Of a stretch of 64,000 nt of DNA, positions 10,648 through 20,667 are shown in pieces; position 1 is the stretch's first letter; each line of letters opens with the position of its first letter. Position numbers and translations under genes: made by a program. This DNA comes from Chachezhania antarctica. GTDB lineage: Bacteria > Pseudomonadota > Alphaproteobacteria > Rhodobacterales > Rhodobacteraceae. Below the pieces are notes generated by a model. It did not search any database and was not told the DNA's origin. It saw only the letters and a list, made by a program, of their open reading frames with translations. Location of the stretch: NCBI RefSeq assembly GCF_003646465.1, contig NZ_QZEX01000005.1, forward strand, positions 249,123 through 313,122, in the 5' to 3' direction.

Positions 10648-10851
10648 GGATATTCACCGCTCTATTGACCGGAAACCGCCCGCTTGTTGTCCAAGCCGAT
10701 TGTCGCTTCCCGGAGATCTGCCTCAGGTCGTGTCCCGTTTACGGGATTTTGCGACAAGTTACGTAAAATTGGCCGCGCGGGCCAGACAAATTGCATGGCT
10801 CGGCGTGCATAAGCCGCTTTGTCGTAACGCGGGCGCTACAAATCCGCGGTT
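10648..10851. other. ftsW-murD gap without a gene
   Basis: 204 nt with no coding signal in a cluster that is otherwise almost gap-free. On the minus strand there is an AT-richer stretch with TTGTCT (10783-10788) 18 nt before TACGTA (10759-10764) and a CCCGT/ACGGG hairpin at about 10734-10745. An internal promoter is possible but not proven. Confidence 0.3.
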
Positions 10852-12249
10852 CTACCGCAGGTATTGCGCCACTTCGGCCATGAAATCGGCGCCGCGCTGT
10901 TCGAAATTGTCGTACTGGTCGAAGCTGGCGGCGGCGGGGGCCAGCAGGATTGTATCGCCCGGCTGTGCCTCGGCCACGGCGCGTTCGACGGCCTGGGCCA
11001 TCGTCGTGCAGATCTCGGCCTCGACATCCAGTTCCAGCGCGAAACCGGCCGCGGCGCGCCCGATGACATAGGCCTTGGCCACGGCGCCGGTCTGGCCTTT
11101 CAGCGCGCCAAGCCCGCCTTCCTTCTCCAGCCCGCCACAGATCCAGCGGATGCGCGGGAAGGCAGACAGGGCTTTCACCGCGCTGTCGACATTGGTGGCC
11201 TTGCTGTCGTTGACGAAGGTGATGCCGTCCTTTTCGCCCACGATCTGGGAGCGGTGCGGCAGGCCCGGATAGGACCGCAAGCCATCCTCGATCAGCCGGG
11301 GCGCCAGCCCCAGCGCGCGGCAGGCGGCGTAGGCGGCGCAGGCGTTCTGGTGGTTGTGCGCCCCCGGCAGGCCCGGGATTCCGCGCAGGTCGATGCTGGC
11401 CTGCTGCCGCCCCTTGCGGGTTTCCGAAAGGAAACCCTTGCGGGCCATAACGTTCCAGCCCGGCCCCGCCAGCTTGTGCCCGACGGCAACGCGGATCACC
11501 CGGTCATCGGTGGGCCCTTCGCTGAGTTGCCCGGCAAGGTACTGGCCCTCGGCCTCGTCCACGCCGATCACTGCGCGGTCCGGCCCGCCTTCGGCGAAGA
11601 GACGGCGCTTGGCGGCGAAGTACCCGCCCAGCCCCGCGTGCCGGTCCAGATGGTCCGGCGACAGGTTGGTGAACACGGCAATGTCGGGCGTCATCGCGCG
11701 GGCCAGGTCGGTCTGGTAGGACGACAGCTCAAGCACCACCGCGGCCCCTTCGCCCGGCGGATCGATCGACAGCACGCCCCGGCCGATATTGCCGGCAAGC
11801 TGCACGGGCTTTCCTGCGATTTCCAGGATATGGTGGATCAGCGCGGCAGTGGTGGATTTCCCGTTCGACCCCGTCACCGCGATCACGCGCGGCGGCACGT
11901 CGAGACTGTCCCACGCCTCGGTCGCCAATGACCGGAAGAACAGCCCGATATCGTTGTCCACCGGCACGCTGGCCGCGTAGGCCGCGGCGATGGCCTTGTG
12001 GGGCGCAGGGTACAGGTGCGGGATGCCGGGCGAGACGACCAGCAGGTCGAGTTCCGCCATCACGTCATCCCGCGACAGGTCGCGGGTGTCATAGCCATAG
12101 CCTTCGGCCTTATCGCGGGCGGGGGCGTTGTCGTCCCACAGGATGACCGTGGCGCCGCCTGCCTCCAGCGCCTCGGCCGCGGCCATGCCCGACCGGCCCA
12201 GACCCAGCACACCCACCGTCGCGCCCTTGACGAAACGCACCGGGATCAT
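10852..12249 (-). CDS. murD: UDP-N-acetylmuramoyl-L-alanine--D-glutamate ligase
   Basis: Second Mur ligase, adding D-Glu. It shows [15 protein letters not shown] at the N-terminus, the P-loop [29 protein letters not shown], the MurD-type NDSKATN motif and the final [18 protein letters not shown] block that distinguishes MurD from other Mur ligases. 465 aa. Its start codon overlaps the stop of the ACT-domain gene (12246-12249), so translation is likely coupled. Confidence 0.97.
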   Translation of the reverse strand: MIPVRFVKGATVGVLGLGRSGMAAAEALEAGGATVILWDDNAPARDKAEGYGYDTRDLSRDDVMAELDLLVVSPGIPHLYPAPHKAIAAAYAASVPVDNDIGLFFRSLATEAWDSLDVPPRVIAVTGSNGKSTTAALIHHILEIAGKPVQLAGNIGRGVLSIDPPGEGAAVVLELSSYQTDLARAMTPDIAVFTNLSPDHLDRHAGLGGYFAAKRRLFAEGGPDRAVIGVDEAEGQYLAGQLSEGPTDDRVIRVAVGHKLAGPGWNVMARKGFLSETRKGRQQASIDLRGIPGLPGAHNHQNACAAYAACRALGLAPRLIEDGLRSYPGLPHRSQIVGEKDGITFVNDSKATNVDSAVKALSAFPRIRWICGGLEKEGGLGALKGQTGAVAKAYVIGRAAAGFALELDVEAEICTTMAQAVERAVAEAQPGDTILLAPAAASFDQYDNFEQRGADFMAEVAQYLR

Positions 12250-12653
12250 GACGATGCCCCGGCGCGAGCTTGCAAGCGCGTCAGCGCCTCGGCCGCGCGG
12301 TCGGCGGGCACGAAGACATGATCGTGATGGAAGGCCGCGACCATGTTGCAGGGAATGCCCGCCCTGGCCAGTTCACCGGCCACCGCGGCCGTCAGCCCGA
12401 CCCCGTCGAGCGCCGAATTTACCTGCAGCGTGATCCGCCGCATCGGCAAGGGGCCGGCAAGACCCAGCGCCTTTGCATCGTCCCCGGGCAGGATCGCCGA
12501 CAGGCCTTCGTCTTCGATGAAGGTACTCAAGGCGCATTCCTTCACGCGAGGGGCCAGCGGCCCGTCAGGGTCCACGGTGCAGAAGTGCCAGAGACCCGGA
12601 TCCAGACGCGGGCTCATACCCGCGATCATCGCGCCCGTGTCCCTGACCGTCAT
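12246..12653 (-). CDS. ACT-domain protein inside the dcw cluster
   Basis: 135-aa cytosolic protein with the make-up of small stand-alone ACT proteins: [10 protein letters not shown] and [18 protein letters not shown] in the first half, then an ACT-like second half ([22 protein letters not shown]...[18 protein letters not shown]). ACT domains bind amino acids and often sense them; no enzyme domain is attached here. It lies 4 nt after mraY and overlaps murD by 4 nt, so it is translated with Mur enzymes. A role in sensing an amino acid used by the pathway is only a guess from position. Confidence 0.8.
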   Translation of the reverse strand: MTVRDTGAMIAGMSPRLDPGLWHFCTVDPDGPLAPRVKECALSTFIEDEGLSAILPGDDAKALGLAGPLPMRRITLQVNSALDGVGLTAAVAGELARAGIPCNMVAAFHHDHVFVPADRAAEALTRLQARAGASS

Positions 12654-12657
12654 GATC

Positions 12658-13740
12658 CTACCGTACCTTCAGCGTTGCCAGCCCGATCATGGCGAGGATC
12701 AGCGAGATAATCCAGAAGCGGATCACGATGGTGGGCTCCGCCCAGCCCTTCTTTTCGTAATGGTGGTGGATCGGCGCCATCAGGAACACGCGCTTGCCGG
12801 TCCGCTTGAAGTAGGCGACCTGGATGATCACGCTCAGCGCCTCGACCACGAACAACCCGCCGATGATGCCCAGCACCAGTTCGTGCTTGGTGACAACGGC
12901 AATCGCCCCCAAGGCACCGCCAAGCGCCAGAGACCCGGTATCGCCCATGAACACCGCCGCCGGCGGTGCGTTGTACCACAAAAAGCCAAGCCCGGCGCCG
13001 AAAAGCGCCAACGCGAAGATCAGGATCTCGCCCGTGCCGGGAACGTAGTGAACTTCGAGATACTCGGTGAAGTCGACCCGGCCCACGGCATAGGCGATGA
13101 CGCCCAGCGTCATGGTGGCGATCATCACCGGCATGATGGCCAGCCCGTCCAGCCCGTCGGTCAGGTTCACGGCGTTGGCCGCGCCCACGATCACGAACAT
13201 GGCGACGGGAATGTAGAAATAGCCAAGGTGCAGCAGCACGTCCTTGAACACCGGGACCGCCAGTTCGAACCGCAGTTCGGCCGGATGGTACCAGACGGCC
13301 CAGACCGACGCGATCAGCGCGATCAGGAAGCCAAGGCCCAGCCGCACGCGGCCCGGCACGCCCTTGGTGTTGCCCTTCGACACCTTGGCGTAATCGTCCC
13401 AGAAACCGATGGCGCCGTAGGACAGCATCACGAACAGCACCAGCCACACGAACGCATTGTCGAGCCGCGCCCACAGCAGCGTCGATGTCGTCAGCGCGCC
13501 GACGATCAGCAGGCCCCCCATCGTGGGGGTCCCGGCCTTGGAAAAGTGGCCCTCCGGTCCGTCATCGCGGATAGGCTGGCCCTTGCCCTGCCGGCGACGC
13601 AGCACGTTGATCAACGGCCGCCCGAAAACGAAGGCGAACAGAAGCGACGTCAGGAAAGCCGCCCCGGCGCGAACCGTTATGTAGCGGAAGAGGTTGAAGA
13701 AATCCCCCCCGTCCGAAAGTGTCGTCAGCCAATAGAGCAT
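12658..13740 (-). CDS. mraY: Phospho-N-acetylmuramoyl-pentapeptide-transferase
   Basis: Integral membrane enzyme that joins phospho-MurNAc-pentapeptide to undecaprenyl phosphate to make lipid I. 360 aa with about ten transmembrane helices. Key motifs: GTPTMGGLLI, the catalytic Asp pair region IGFWDDYAKVSKGNTKG, NAVNLTDGLDGLAI, VFMGDTGSLALGGALG and the MAPIHHHYEKKGW His-rich loop. Complete and normal in length. Confidence 0.98.
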   Translation of the reverse strand: MLYWLTTLSDGGDFFNLFRYITVRAGAAFLTSLLFAFVFGRPLINVLRRRQGKGQPIRDDGPEGHFSKAGTPTMGGLLIVGALTTSTLLWARLDNAFVWLVLFVMLSYGAIGFWDDYAKVSKGNTKGVPGRVRLGLGFLIALIASVWAVWYHPAELRFELAVPVFKDVLLHLGYFYIPVAMFVIVGAANAVNLTDGLDGLAIMPVMIATMTLGVIAYAVGRVDFTEYLEVHYVPGTGEILIFALALFGAGLGFLWYNAPPAAVFMGDTGSLALGGALGAIAVVTKHELVLGIIGGLFVVEALSVIIQVAYFKRTGKRVFLMAPIHHHYEKKGWAEPTIVIRFWIISLILAMIGLATLKVR

Positions 13741-13767
13741 GTTCCGTCCTTCACCCGACCGCCATCG

Positions 13768-15168
13768 TCAGCCGGTTTCCCCGAGCTTGCGAATACCGTT
13801 AACCACAACTGCCAGCTTCATGCCCAGCGAACCTTTGACAAGTACCGTGTCCCCCGGCTGCAACTCCGCGCCCAGCTGCGGCACGAGTTCGGCGCTGGTC
13901 TCCACCTGCCGCCCCCGCCGCGCCTCGGGCAATGCCGTGTGCAAATACGCCATCTGCGGTCCGACGCAATGCACCTTGTCGATCACGGCCATCGCCGGCA
14001 GATCGGCCAGCGCCGCGTGCAGATCGGCAGAGGTCGGCCCAAGTTCCAGCATGTCGCCCAGGATCACGATCCTGCGCCCCCCGGCGTCGCCGGTCGAAGC
14101 CAGCACTTCCAGCGATGCTGCCAGCGACGCCGGGTTGGCGTTGTAGGAATCGTCGATCAGGTGCAGCGCGCCGCCGGGCAGCGCCACGTCCTCGCGCGCG
14201 CCGCGGCCGGTGACGGCGGTCCATTGGGCGAGCGCCGCGATGGCCTGATCCCGGTCGGCGCCCATCGCTTCGACGGCGGCCAGCGCGCCAAGGGCGTTCA
14301 GCGCGAAATGCTTGCCCGGCGCGGCAAGGCGGAAGGTGAAATCGTGGCCCTGGGCGCGGGCCGATACCTGGGTGCCGGTGCCGTCCACGTCGATCTTCAG
14401 CGCCTGGTAGGCATCCATCTCGCCGTCGGGCTTGGTGCCGAAGGGCACGATGCGGGCGCCGTGGGTCGGCGCGACCGAGGCCAGCACGGCAGCCGTGTCG
14501 ATATCGGCGTTGACGATGGCGGTCCCGCCCGGCTCCAGCCCCTCGAAGACCGATGCCTTCTCGCGCGCGATGCCTTCGATGTTCTCGAAGGCCTCCAGAT
14601 GCGCGGGCGCAACGGTGGTGACCATGGCAACATGCGGGCGGGCCATGCGGGCCAGCGGTGCGATCTCGCCCGGGTGGTTCATGCCGATCTCGATCACGGC
14701 AAAGCGGGTATCGCGGGGCATGCGCGCCAGTGTCAGGGGCACGCCCCAGTGATTGTTGTAGCTGGCGACCGAGGCATGGGTCGGCCCTTGCGGCGCCAGC
14801 ATGGTGGCCAGCATCTCCTTGGTCGATGTCTTCCCGACACTGCCCGTCACCGCGACGACCCGCGCATCGCACCGCGCGCGCCCTGCCCGCCCCAACGCTT
14901 CCAGCGCGGTCTGGACATCGTCCACCACCAGCAGCGGCGCGTCGTCAGCCACGCCATCGGGCACATGGGTGACCATGGCCGCCGCCGCGCCTTTGGCCAG
15001 CGCATCGGCCACGAAAACGTGCCCGTCCCGGGCGGCCTTCAGGGCGATGAACAGGTCGCCCGGCTGGATGGTCCGCGTGTCGATGGACAGGCCCGAGACC
15101 CGCCACTCGCCCTGTGCCGTTCCACCGGTGGCCTCGGCCGCCTCCGCGGCGGTCCACAGTGCCGTCAT
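13768..15168 (-). CDS. murF: UDP-MurNAc-tripeptide--D-Ala-D-Ala ligase
   Basis: Adds D-Ala-D-Ala (made by Ddl) to complete the pentapeptide. Motifs: SIDTRTIQPGDLFIAL near the N-terminus, P-loop VTGSVGKTSTKEML, EIGMNHPGEI, DDSYNANPASL and VLGDMLELG. The frame is open well beyond the start, overlapping murE in another phase; ATG at 15168 overlaps the murE stop as ATGA and gives 466 aa, the usual MurF length. Confidence 0.97.
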   Translation of the reverse strand: MTALWTAAEAAEATGGTAQGEWRVSGLSIDTRTIQPGDLFIALKAARDGHVFVADALAKGAAAAMVTHVPDGVADDAPLLVVDDVQTALEALGRAGRARCDARVVAVTGSVGKTSTKEMLATMLAPQGPTHASVASYNNHWGVPLTLARMPRDTRFAVIEIGMNHPGEIAPLARMARPHVAMVTTVAPAHLEAFENIEGIAREKASVFEGLEPGGTAIVNADIDTAAVLASVAPTHGARIVPFGTKPDGEMDAYQALKIDVDGTGTQVSARAQGHDFTFRLAAPGKHFALNALGALAAVEAMGADRDQAIAALAQWTAVTGRGAREDVALPGGALHLIDDSYNANPASLAASLEVLASTGDAGGRRIVILGDMLELGPTSADLHAALADLPAMAVIDKVHCVGPQMAYLHTALPEARRGRQVETSAELVPQLGAELQPGDTVLVKGSLGMKLAVVVNGIRKLGETG

Positions 15169-16643
15169 ACCGGTCTCCCTTCCAGCGCTTCGACAGCCAT
15201 GCTGGCCTGTTCGACATCGTCGAAGGGCAGCACGTCGTCGCCCACGATCTGCCCGGTCTCGTGCCCCTTGCCCGCGATCAGCAGGGCATCGCCGGGGCCA
15301 AGCGACGCCACGCCGCGCAGGATCGCCTCGGCCCGGTCGCCGACTTCCTCGGCACCGGGGGCCGCGGCCATGATGGCAGCGCGGATCGCCGCCGGGTCCT
15401 CGGTACGGGGGTTGTCGTCGGTGACGATGACATGATCGGCGTTTTCCACTGCCGCCGCCCCCATCATCGGGCGCTTGGCCGCATCCCGGTCGCCTCCCGC
15501 GCCAACAATGCAGATGATCCGGCCCAGCACATGCGGGCGCAGCGCCTTCAGCGCGGTCGAAACGGCATCGGGCGTATGGGCGTAATCGACGAAAACGGTG
15601 GCCCCGTTCGACCGTCGGGCGGCAAGCTGCATGCGTCCGCGGACGGAAGAAAGCTCGGGGAGCGCGCGGAACACCTGCTCGGGCGCGCAACCCGACGCGA
15701 TGGCAAGCCCGGCGGCGACGAGCGCGTTTTGCGCCTGAAAGCCGCCCAGCAGGTCCAGCCGGATCTGTTGCGGCACGCCGTGGAAGGCAAAGCGCAGGTC
15801 CTGCCCCGTGGCGTCATAGCGCTGCGCCAAAAGGTTCAGGTCGCCCAGCCCCCGGCCCACGGTGATCACCGACTGCCCCCGGGCCGCAGCAACCGCCCGC
15901 ATTTCCGGCCCGCGCGGATCGTCGAGGTCGATCACCGCCGTGCCGTCTTCCGGCAGAACACGGCGGAAGAGGCCAGCCTTGGCCGCGAAATAGGCATCGA
16001 ACCCCGCGTGGTAATCCATGTGATCCTGCGACAGGTTCGTGAACGCGCCCGCCACAAGATGCACGCCGTCCAGCCGGCGTTGTTCCAGACCGTGGCTCGA
16101 TGCCTCCATCGCCGCGTGGGTGACGCCTGCCGCCGCGGCCTGCGCCAGCATGCGGTGGAGCGTGATGGGTTCGGGCGTGGTGTGATGCAGCGGGGCCGTC
16201 CACGCGCCTTCGATGCCGGTCGTGCCGACATTGACGGCAGACAGGCCCAGATGCGTCCAGATCTGGCGGACGAAACTGGCGACGGATGTCTTGCCGTTCG
16301 TCCCCGTCACCGCGACCATGGTCTGCGGCTGTGCGCCGAACCACAATGCGGCCGTCATCGCCAGCACCTGCCGCGGGTCTTCGGCGGCGACGACGGCCGT
16401 GTCCGATCCCGCCAGTGCATCGGCGGCCATGTCGGCGCCGGCCGCATCTGTCAGTATCGCCGCCGCCCCGCGGTCCAGCGCCATCGGCACGAATGTCGCG
16501 CCGTGGACCTGCGTGCCGGGCAAGGCCGCGAACAGGTGCCCGGGTTCCACAGCGCGGCTGTCGACCGACAGGCCCGTGATGTCAGGATCGCGCCCGTCGC
16601 GGGCCGTCAGCCCGAGCTGGCTGAGAAGTCTGGCCTGCGTCAT
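15165..16643 (-). CDS. murE: UDP-MurNAc-L-Ala-D-Glu--meso-DAP ligase
   Basis: Third Mur ligase. It has the SIDSR-like SVDSRAVEPGHLF motif, P-loop VTGTNGKTSVASF, TTPEPITLHRML, MEASSHGLEQRR, NLSQDHMDYH and VDYAHTPDAV. The substrate-specifying DNPR motif (VTDDNPRTEDPAAI) is the form found in enzymes that use meso-diaminopimelate. 492 aa. Its stop is shared with the murF start by a 4-nt overlap; 21 nt separate it from ftsI. Confidence 0.97.
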   Translation of the reverse strand: MTQARLLSQLGLTARDGRDPDITGLSVDSRAVEPGHLFAALPGTQVHGATFVPMALDRGAAAILTDAAGADMAADALAGSDTAVVAAEDPRQVLAMTAALWFGAQPQTMVAVTGTNGKTSVASFVRQIWTHLGLSAVNVGTTGIEGAWTAPLHHTTPEPITLHRMLAQAAAAGVTHAAMEASSHGLEQRRLDGVHLVAGAFTNLSQDHMDYHAGFDAYFAAKAGLFRRVLPEDGTAVIDLDDPRGPEMRAVAAARGQSVITVGRGLGDLNLLAQRYDATGQDLRFAFHGVPQQIRLDLLGGFQAQNALVAAGLAIASGCAPEQVFRALPELSSVRGRMQLAARRSNGATVFVDYAHTPDAVSTALKALRPHVLGRIICIVGAGGDRDAAKRPMMGAAAVENADHVIVTDDNPRTEDPAAIRAAIMAAAPGAEEVGDRAEAILRGVASLGPGDALLIAGKGHETGQIVGDDVLPFDDVEQASMAVEALEGRPV

Positions 16644-16664
16644 GCGCCACCGTCTTCTTATGGG

Positions 16665-18452
16665 TTAGTTTGCGGAGAGGCTTATACCAGCCAATTGCCC
16701 CGGTTCAACGTTCGGTCTGAGCCCCAGCAGCGGAGCGATGCGCACGATCAGCTCGGCCGCGACGGGAACCGCCGTCCAGCCTGCTTCGCGCCGGTCCTCG
16801 TCGCTGGAATTCTCGTAAGCCTCGTCGAGCGACACGACCAGCACGTAACGCGGGTCATCCACCGGGAACATCGACGCGAAGGTCGCGATCACCTTGTCCT
16901 CGTGGTAGCCCCCCGTGCGCTTCGGCTTGTCAGCGGTGCCCGTCTTGCCCGCCACGGCATAGCCCGGTACGTCGCCGAACCGCCGCGCGGTGCCCTGCGT
17001 CACCACGTGCCGCAACATCTGGCGCGCCTCGTACGCCGCCTTCTCCGACAGCACGCGGGGCCCGTGTTGCGGGCCGTTCCGCTTCAGCACGGTCGGGCTG
17101 ACCGCATAACCGCCATTGGCAATCGTCGCATAGGCCGCCGCAAGATGGAGCGAACTGGTGGACACGCCATGGCCGTAGGAGATCGTCATGGTCGACAGCG
17201 GCGTCCAGCGTTTCGGGAAGAGCGGGCGCACGCCGCTGGCCTCGGCGATTTCGAAGGGGGTGGGATCGAGCAGACCCAGCGCTTCGAGGAATTCCTTCTG
17301 CCGCTCGCCGCCGATCTGTTCGGCCAGCCGCGCGGTGCCCACGTTCGACGACTTGGTGATGATCCCGTCGACCGAAAGCTCGTGACCGTAATTGTGGTAA
17401 TCGTTGATCCTGAACCCGCCAGCCCGGATCGGGCCGCGAATGTCGATGATCGTGTCGGGCGTCACCAGGCCAAGGTCCATCGCCTGCGCAGCGGTGAAGA
17501 TCTTGAAGGTCGAGCCCAGTTCGTACACCCCCTGCACCGCACGGTTGAAAAGCGGGCTGTCCTCGTCGGGCTTCGTCGGATCGCGGCTTGGGCGGTCGTT
17601 CGGATCGAAATCCGGCAGGGACGCCTTGGCCACGATCTCGCCCGTGTGCACATCCATCAGGATCGCCGCGGCGCCCTTGGCGTTCATCAGCCGGTATCCG
17701 CCTTCCAGCACCCGCTCCATCGCCGCCTGGATCGTCAGGTCGAGCGACAGGACCAGCGGCTTGTCGGCGTTGGACGGATCGCGAAGATATTCGTCAAAGC
17801 TTTTTTCCACACCGGCGACGCCGATCACCTCGGCCGAGTTCACGCCCTGCTTGCCGAAGGACGCGCCCCCCAGAATATGCGCCGCGATGGGGCCATTCGG
17901 ATAAAGCCGCATCTCGCGCGGGCCGAAATGGAGGCCCGGCTCGCCCATGTCGAAGACGGCCTGCCGCTGTTCGGGGCTGATCTGCGGCTTGATCCACGCG
18001 AACTTGCGTTTCGGGTTGTGGACGATCTTGGCCAGCGCCACGGGATCGAGATCCGGGAAGATCCCTGTCAGCCCGGTGATCGCGGCATCGGGATCGACCA
18101 GTTGCCACGGGTGGACGTAAAGCGAGTGGGTTTCGAGGTTCGTGGCCAGCACCCGGCCCTTGCGGTCAAGGATGTCGGCGCGCTGCGCGGCAATCTCGGA
18201 CCCGTGGGCCGATGCAACCGGTTCGGCCGGTTCCGTCATCGCCAGAACGCCCATGCGGGCGCCGATGGTCACGAAGGCACAGAAGAAGAACAGCCCCAGA
18301 ACCACAAGCCGCCCTTCGGCACGGACACGCTGGCGGTTCTGCTGGTCGATCTGGCGCTGGCGCAGGTTCTCGCGTTCGATGACGTCCGGGTTTTCACCGC
18401 GGGCGCGGGCCGGCAGGATCCGGGCCAGGGGGCGCAGGGGCGTGCGGGTCAT
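16665..18452 (-). CDS. ftsI: Septal peptidoglycan transpeptidase (PBP3)
   Basis: Class B penicillin-binding protein that crosslinks septal peptidoglycan. A short basic cytoplasmic tail is followed by one membrane anchor (about 48-70), a pedestal domain (RADILDRKGRVLATN), and the transpeptidase domain with active-site STFK at 314-317, SSN at 368-370 and KTGT at 503-506. 595 aa, normal. The start codon overlaps the ftsL stop by 4 nt. It acts with FtsW encoded in the same cluster. Confidence 0.97.
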   Translation of the reverse strand: MTRTPLRPLARILPARARGENPDVIERENLRQRQIDQQNRQRVRAEGRLVVLGLFFFCAFVTIGARMGVLAMTEPAEPVASAHGSEIAAQRADILDRKGRVLATNLETHSLYVHPWQLVDPDAAITGLTGIFPDLDPVALAKIVHNPKRKFAWIKPQISPEQRQAVFDMGEPGLHFGPREMRLYPNGPIAAHILGGASFGKQGVNSAEVIGVAGVEKSFDEYLRDPSNADKPLVLSLDLTIQAAMERVLEGGYRLMNAKGAAAILMDVHTGEIVAKASLPDFDPNDRPSRDPTKPDEDSPLFNRAVQGVYELGSTFKIFTAAQAMDLGLVTPDTIIDIRGPIRAGGFRINDYHNYGHELSVDGIITKSSNVGTARLAEQIGGERQKEFLEALGLLDPTPFEIAEASGVRPLFPKRWTPLSTMTISYGHGVSTSSLHLAAAYATIANGGYAVSPTVLKRNGPQHGPRVLSEKAAYEARQMLRHVVTQGTARRFGDVPGYAVAGKTGTADKPKRTGGYHEDKVIATFASMFPVDDPRYVLVVSLDEAYENSSDEDRREAGWTAVPVAAELIVRIAPLLGLRPNVEPGQLAGISLSAN

Positions 18453-18862
18453 TGGCTGACCTCCGTCTTCGCGCGGGACTGCACCGGCGTGGCCCTGACC
18501 TGAACCAGCCCGGTCGGCGCGCCACCATCCTTGTCGGAGGCCAGCGCGATCACGTTCATCATCTGCATTTCGGCGACGGGCGGATAGGGAATCTCATCGA
18601 TATGCCCGAACTGGTCGGGCCGCAGCGGCAGCAGACCCAGCCGGTCGAAATTCGCCTCGGTCAGGTCCATCAGCCGGTCGGGGCGGTTCAGGTAGGCCCA
18701 TTCCGCCTTCAGCACGTTCAGCCGCGCCCGGGCGGCGCTGATGTTCTGCTGCAGGTTGCGCGTGTCGGCCAGAACCTGCTGCGTCGCGTAGTTCTCGCGA
18801 TAGGCCCAGAAGGCCAGGCCAAAGACCGCCAAGGCGGTCAGAACGTAGAACACACCTCTCAT
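18449..18862 (-). CDS. ftsL: Cell division protein FtsL
   Basis: Small bitopic divisome protein that pairs with FtsB and FtsQ and helps activate FtsWI. 137 aa: a very short N-terminus, one membrane segment (3-22, [19 protein letters not shown]), then a heptad-rich coiled-coil stretch (about 28-62, containing [20 protein letters not shown]). Conservation is low, so the call leans on topology and its place between rsmH and ftsI, overlapping both genes by 4 nt. Confidence 0.9.
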   Translation of the reverse strand: MRGVFYVLTALAVFGLAFWAYRENYATQQVLADTRNLQQNISAARARLNVLKAEWAYLNRPDRLMDLTEANFDRLGLLPLRPDQFGHIDEIPYPPVAEMQMMNVIALASDKDGGAPTGLVQVRATPVQSRAKTEVSQ

Positions 18863-19839
18863 TTGCGGCGCCCTTTCAGTTGCGGCATTCCGATCTGCTC
18901 CGGCTCCAGCTCTTCGGCCGGGGCCTTCGTGCGCATGGCCACCCGCAACCGGGCCGACCGTGCCCGCGGGTTTTCCGCCAGTTCCTCGGCATCGGGCGGG
19001 ATCGCCCGGCGGCCCTGCAGGTCAAAGCCCGGCGGTGTCGTCTCCACCTCGGGCGCATAGCGGTTGGCGCGGCCCATGCGGCCGGCACGATGCTGCAGGA
19101 AGCGCTTGACCATCCGGTCCTCGATCGAATGAAAGCTGACGACAGCCAGCCAGCCCCCCGGCGCCAGCGCGCGTTCCGCGGCCATCAGGCCGTTGTAGAG
19201 TTCCTCGTATTCTCCGTTCACCGCGATCCGCAACGCCTGGAAGGTGCGCGTCGCCGGATGGGACTGGCCCGGCCGCTGCCGCGGCAGGCAGCCTTCGACG
19301 ATACCGGCCAGGCGCGCGGTGGTCTCGATCGGCGCGTCCAGCCGCTCCGCCACGATCCGCTTGGCGATACGGCGGCTCGCCCGTTCCTCACCGTATATAT
19401 AGAGTATGTTGGCAAGGTCGGCCTCCTCGGCCTCGTTCACCAGATCGGCGGCACTGGGGCCATCCTGCGACATCCGCATGTCCAGCGGCCCGTCGCGCAT
19501 GAAGGAAAACCCGCGCTCGGCGCGGTCCAGCTGCATCGACGACACGCCCAGGTCCAGCACGACGCCGTCCAGATCCCGCCCGTATTCATCGAGTTTGGAA
19601 AAGACGCCCTGCACCAGCTGCAGCCTGTCGCCATGGGCCCCGGCCCAGCCCTGCGCCAGTTCCAGCGCCAGCGGGTCGCGATCCACGCCGATCACCTTGT
19701 CGGCGCCGGCGTCCAGCAAACCGGCGGCATAGCCCCCTGCCCCAAACGTTCCGTCAAGCCACGTGCCCCGCACCGGCGCTACTGCTTGCAGCAGCGGGCG
19801 GAGAAGCACCGGCACATGGGGAGCGCTGTGCCCGGCCAT
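18859..19839 (-). CDS. rsmH: 16S rRNA (cytosine-1402-N4)-methyltransferase
   Basis: SAM-dependent methyltransferase (formerly MraW) that modifies C1402 in the decoding centre of 16S rRNA. SAM motif [17 protein letters not shown] (about 29-45) and [10 protein letters not shown], then [11 protein letters not shown], the insertion domain [31 protein letters not shown], and [15 protein letters not shown] are all present. 326 aa. Coupled to ftsL by 4 nt; 3 nt from mraZ. Confidence 0.97.
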   Translation of the reverse strand: MAGHSAPHVPVLLRPLLQAVAPVRGTWLDGTFGAGGYAAGLLDAGADKVIGVDRDPLALELAQGWAGAHGDRLQLVQGVFSKLDEYGRDLDGVVLDLGVSSMQLDRAERGFSFMRDGPLDMRMSQDGPSAADLVNEAEEADLANILYIYGEERASRRIAKRIVAERLDAPIETTARLAGIVEGCLPRQRPGQSHPATRTFQALRIAVNGEYEELYNGLMAAERALAPGGWLAVVSFHSIEDRMVKRFLQHRAGRMGRANRYAPEVETTPPGFDLQGRRAIPPDAEELAENPRARSARLRVAMRTKAPAEELEPEQIGMPQLKGRRK

Positions 19840-19842
19840 CGC

Positions 19843-20376
19843 CTAGTCCTCCCCGACGGCGTTGAGAAGTTCGCGGGGATCGAAACTGTCGGGCTGGTCG
19901 TCCAGCCAGTCCTCGATCTTGGAGACCTCCTCGGCCTCGTAGGTCTCGGGGTTCCAGATCTCGAACGTGGTGCCGGCACCGATGAAGAACGCCGTGTCGG
20001 TCAGCCCGATCTTCTGGCGCAGCTTCGCCGGCAGCACCAGGCGGCCGGTATCGTCGACGGATGTTGTGTGGATCTGCCCGTTATAGAGTCGTTCAAGGAA
20101 CTTGCGTTCCTGCCCGATGGGAAGCTTCTCGATCTTGGCATCGACCTCTTCGATGCCTTTCATCGTGTAGCATTGCAGGTACTTCCGGCGGTGATCGCCG
20201 TAGACGATCACGATCTCGGGGTTGGGAAGGGCTGCGTCATCACCTTCGGCCTTAACGGCCTGGTATTCGGGGTCGCCTTCTTCAAGCACACGGCGAAAGG
20301 ATGCGGGAATCGAAACCCGCCCCTTGCTGTCCACCTTGTGGTGGCTCTCGCCTCTGAACCTGAACCTGCGGCTCAA
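19843..20376 (-). CDS. mraZ: Transcriptional regulator MraZ
   Basis: DNA-binding repressor of the dcw cluster that forms a ring of swapped AbrB-like folds. Two D-x-x-x-R repeats are visible: VDSKGRVSIPASFRR (15-29) and VDDTGRLVLPAKLRQ (about 105-119). At 177 aa it is longer than the E. coli form. No ATG fits; a TTG at 20374-20376 preceded by AAGGGG gives the conserved N-terminus LSRRFRFRGESHHKVD, so translation may be deliberately weak. Likely binds the TGGGN boxes found about 300 nt upstream. Confidence 0.95.
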   Translation of the reverse strand: MSRRFRFRGESHHKVDSKGRVSIPASFRRVLEEGDPEYQAVKAEGDDAALPNPEIVIVYGDHRRKYLQCYTMKGIEEVDAKIEKLPIGQERKFLERLYNGQIHTTSVDDTGRLVLPAKLRQKIGLTDTAFFIGAGTTFEIWNPETYEAEEVSKIEDWLDDQPDSFDPRELLNAVGED

Positions 20377-20454
20377 TGCCTGCCCCTTTGTCCGCGCCTG
20401 CGCCCTTTCCGCCCCGTTCGAAAACCAGTCTGTAAAAATGCACCCTTAAAACGT

Positions 20455-20494
20455 GAAAACGGCGGGTTGATCCGCTGCCAACGATCAACCCGCC
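20455..20494 (-). terminator. Terminator/attenuator hairpin in mraZ leader
   Basis: Perfect 12-bp inverted repeat GGCGGGTTGATC / GATCAACCCGCC (20461-20472 with 20483-20494) with a 10-nt loop. On the minus strand it is followed by GTTTTC. It lies between the presumed dcw promoter and mraZ, so it would reduce read-through into the cell-wall genes. Confidence 0.8.
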
Positions 20495-20661
20495 GCCTCG
20501 TCCCGCGTTGCGGGAATGTCCGACTGCGCACGCATTTATGGGGGGATGACTGCTCGCCCGCGCGCCGGATCTTCCATCAGTTGAAGCGGTTGCCTGTATG
20601 AAACCTTGATTTTGTTGCCTTCCGTGATCTTTGCCGTCCCGGTTGGCGTCGCTCATCTGAT
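20455..20661 (-). ncRNA. UpsM-like structured leader / sRNA upstream of mraZ
   Basis: The mraZ start is preceded by an untranslated region of nearly 300 nt that ends, on the minus strand, in a strong terminator-like hairpin about 80 nt before mraZ. In Rhodobacter sphaeroides the dcw cluster is known to have a long leader that yields an sRNA (UpsM) through early termination, with read-through giving the dcw mRNA. Position, size and the hairpin match that arrangement. The 5' end is inferred from a candidate promoter and is approximate. Confidence 0.65.
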
Positions 20662-20667
20662 GCAACA

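Noticed and set aside
12343-15435. Plus-strand open frame of 1030 codons
   Set aside because: Antisense to mraY and murF, which have clear conserved motifs.
15114-18503. Plus-strand open frame of 1129 codons
   Set aside because: Antisense shadow of murE and ftsI.
20461-20494. TTGATC...GATCAA read as an FnrL site
   Set aside because: Half-sites are 10 nt apart instead of the 4 nt required; they belong to the terminator stem.
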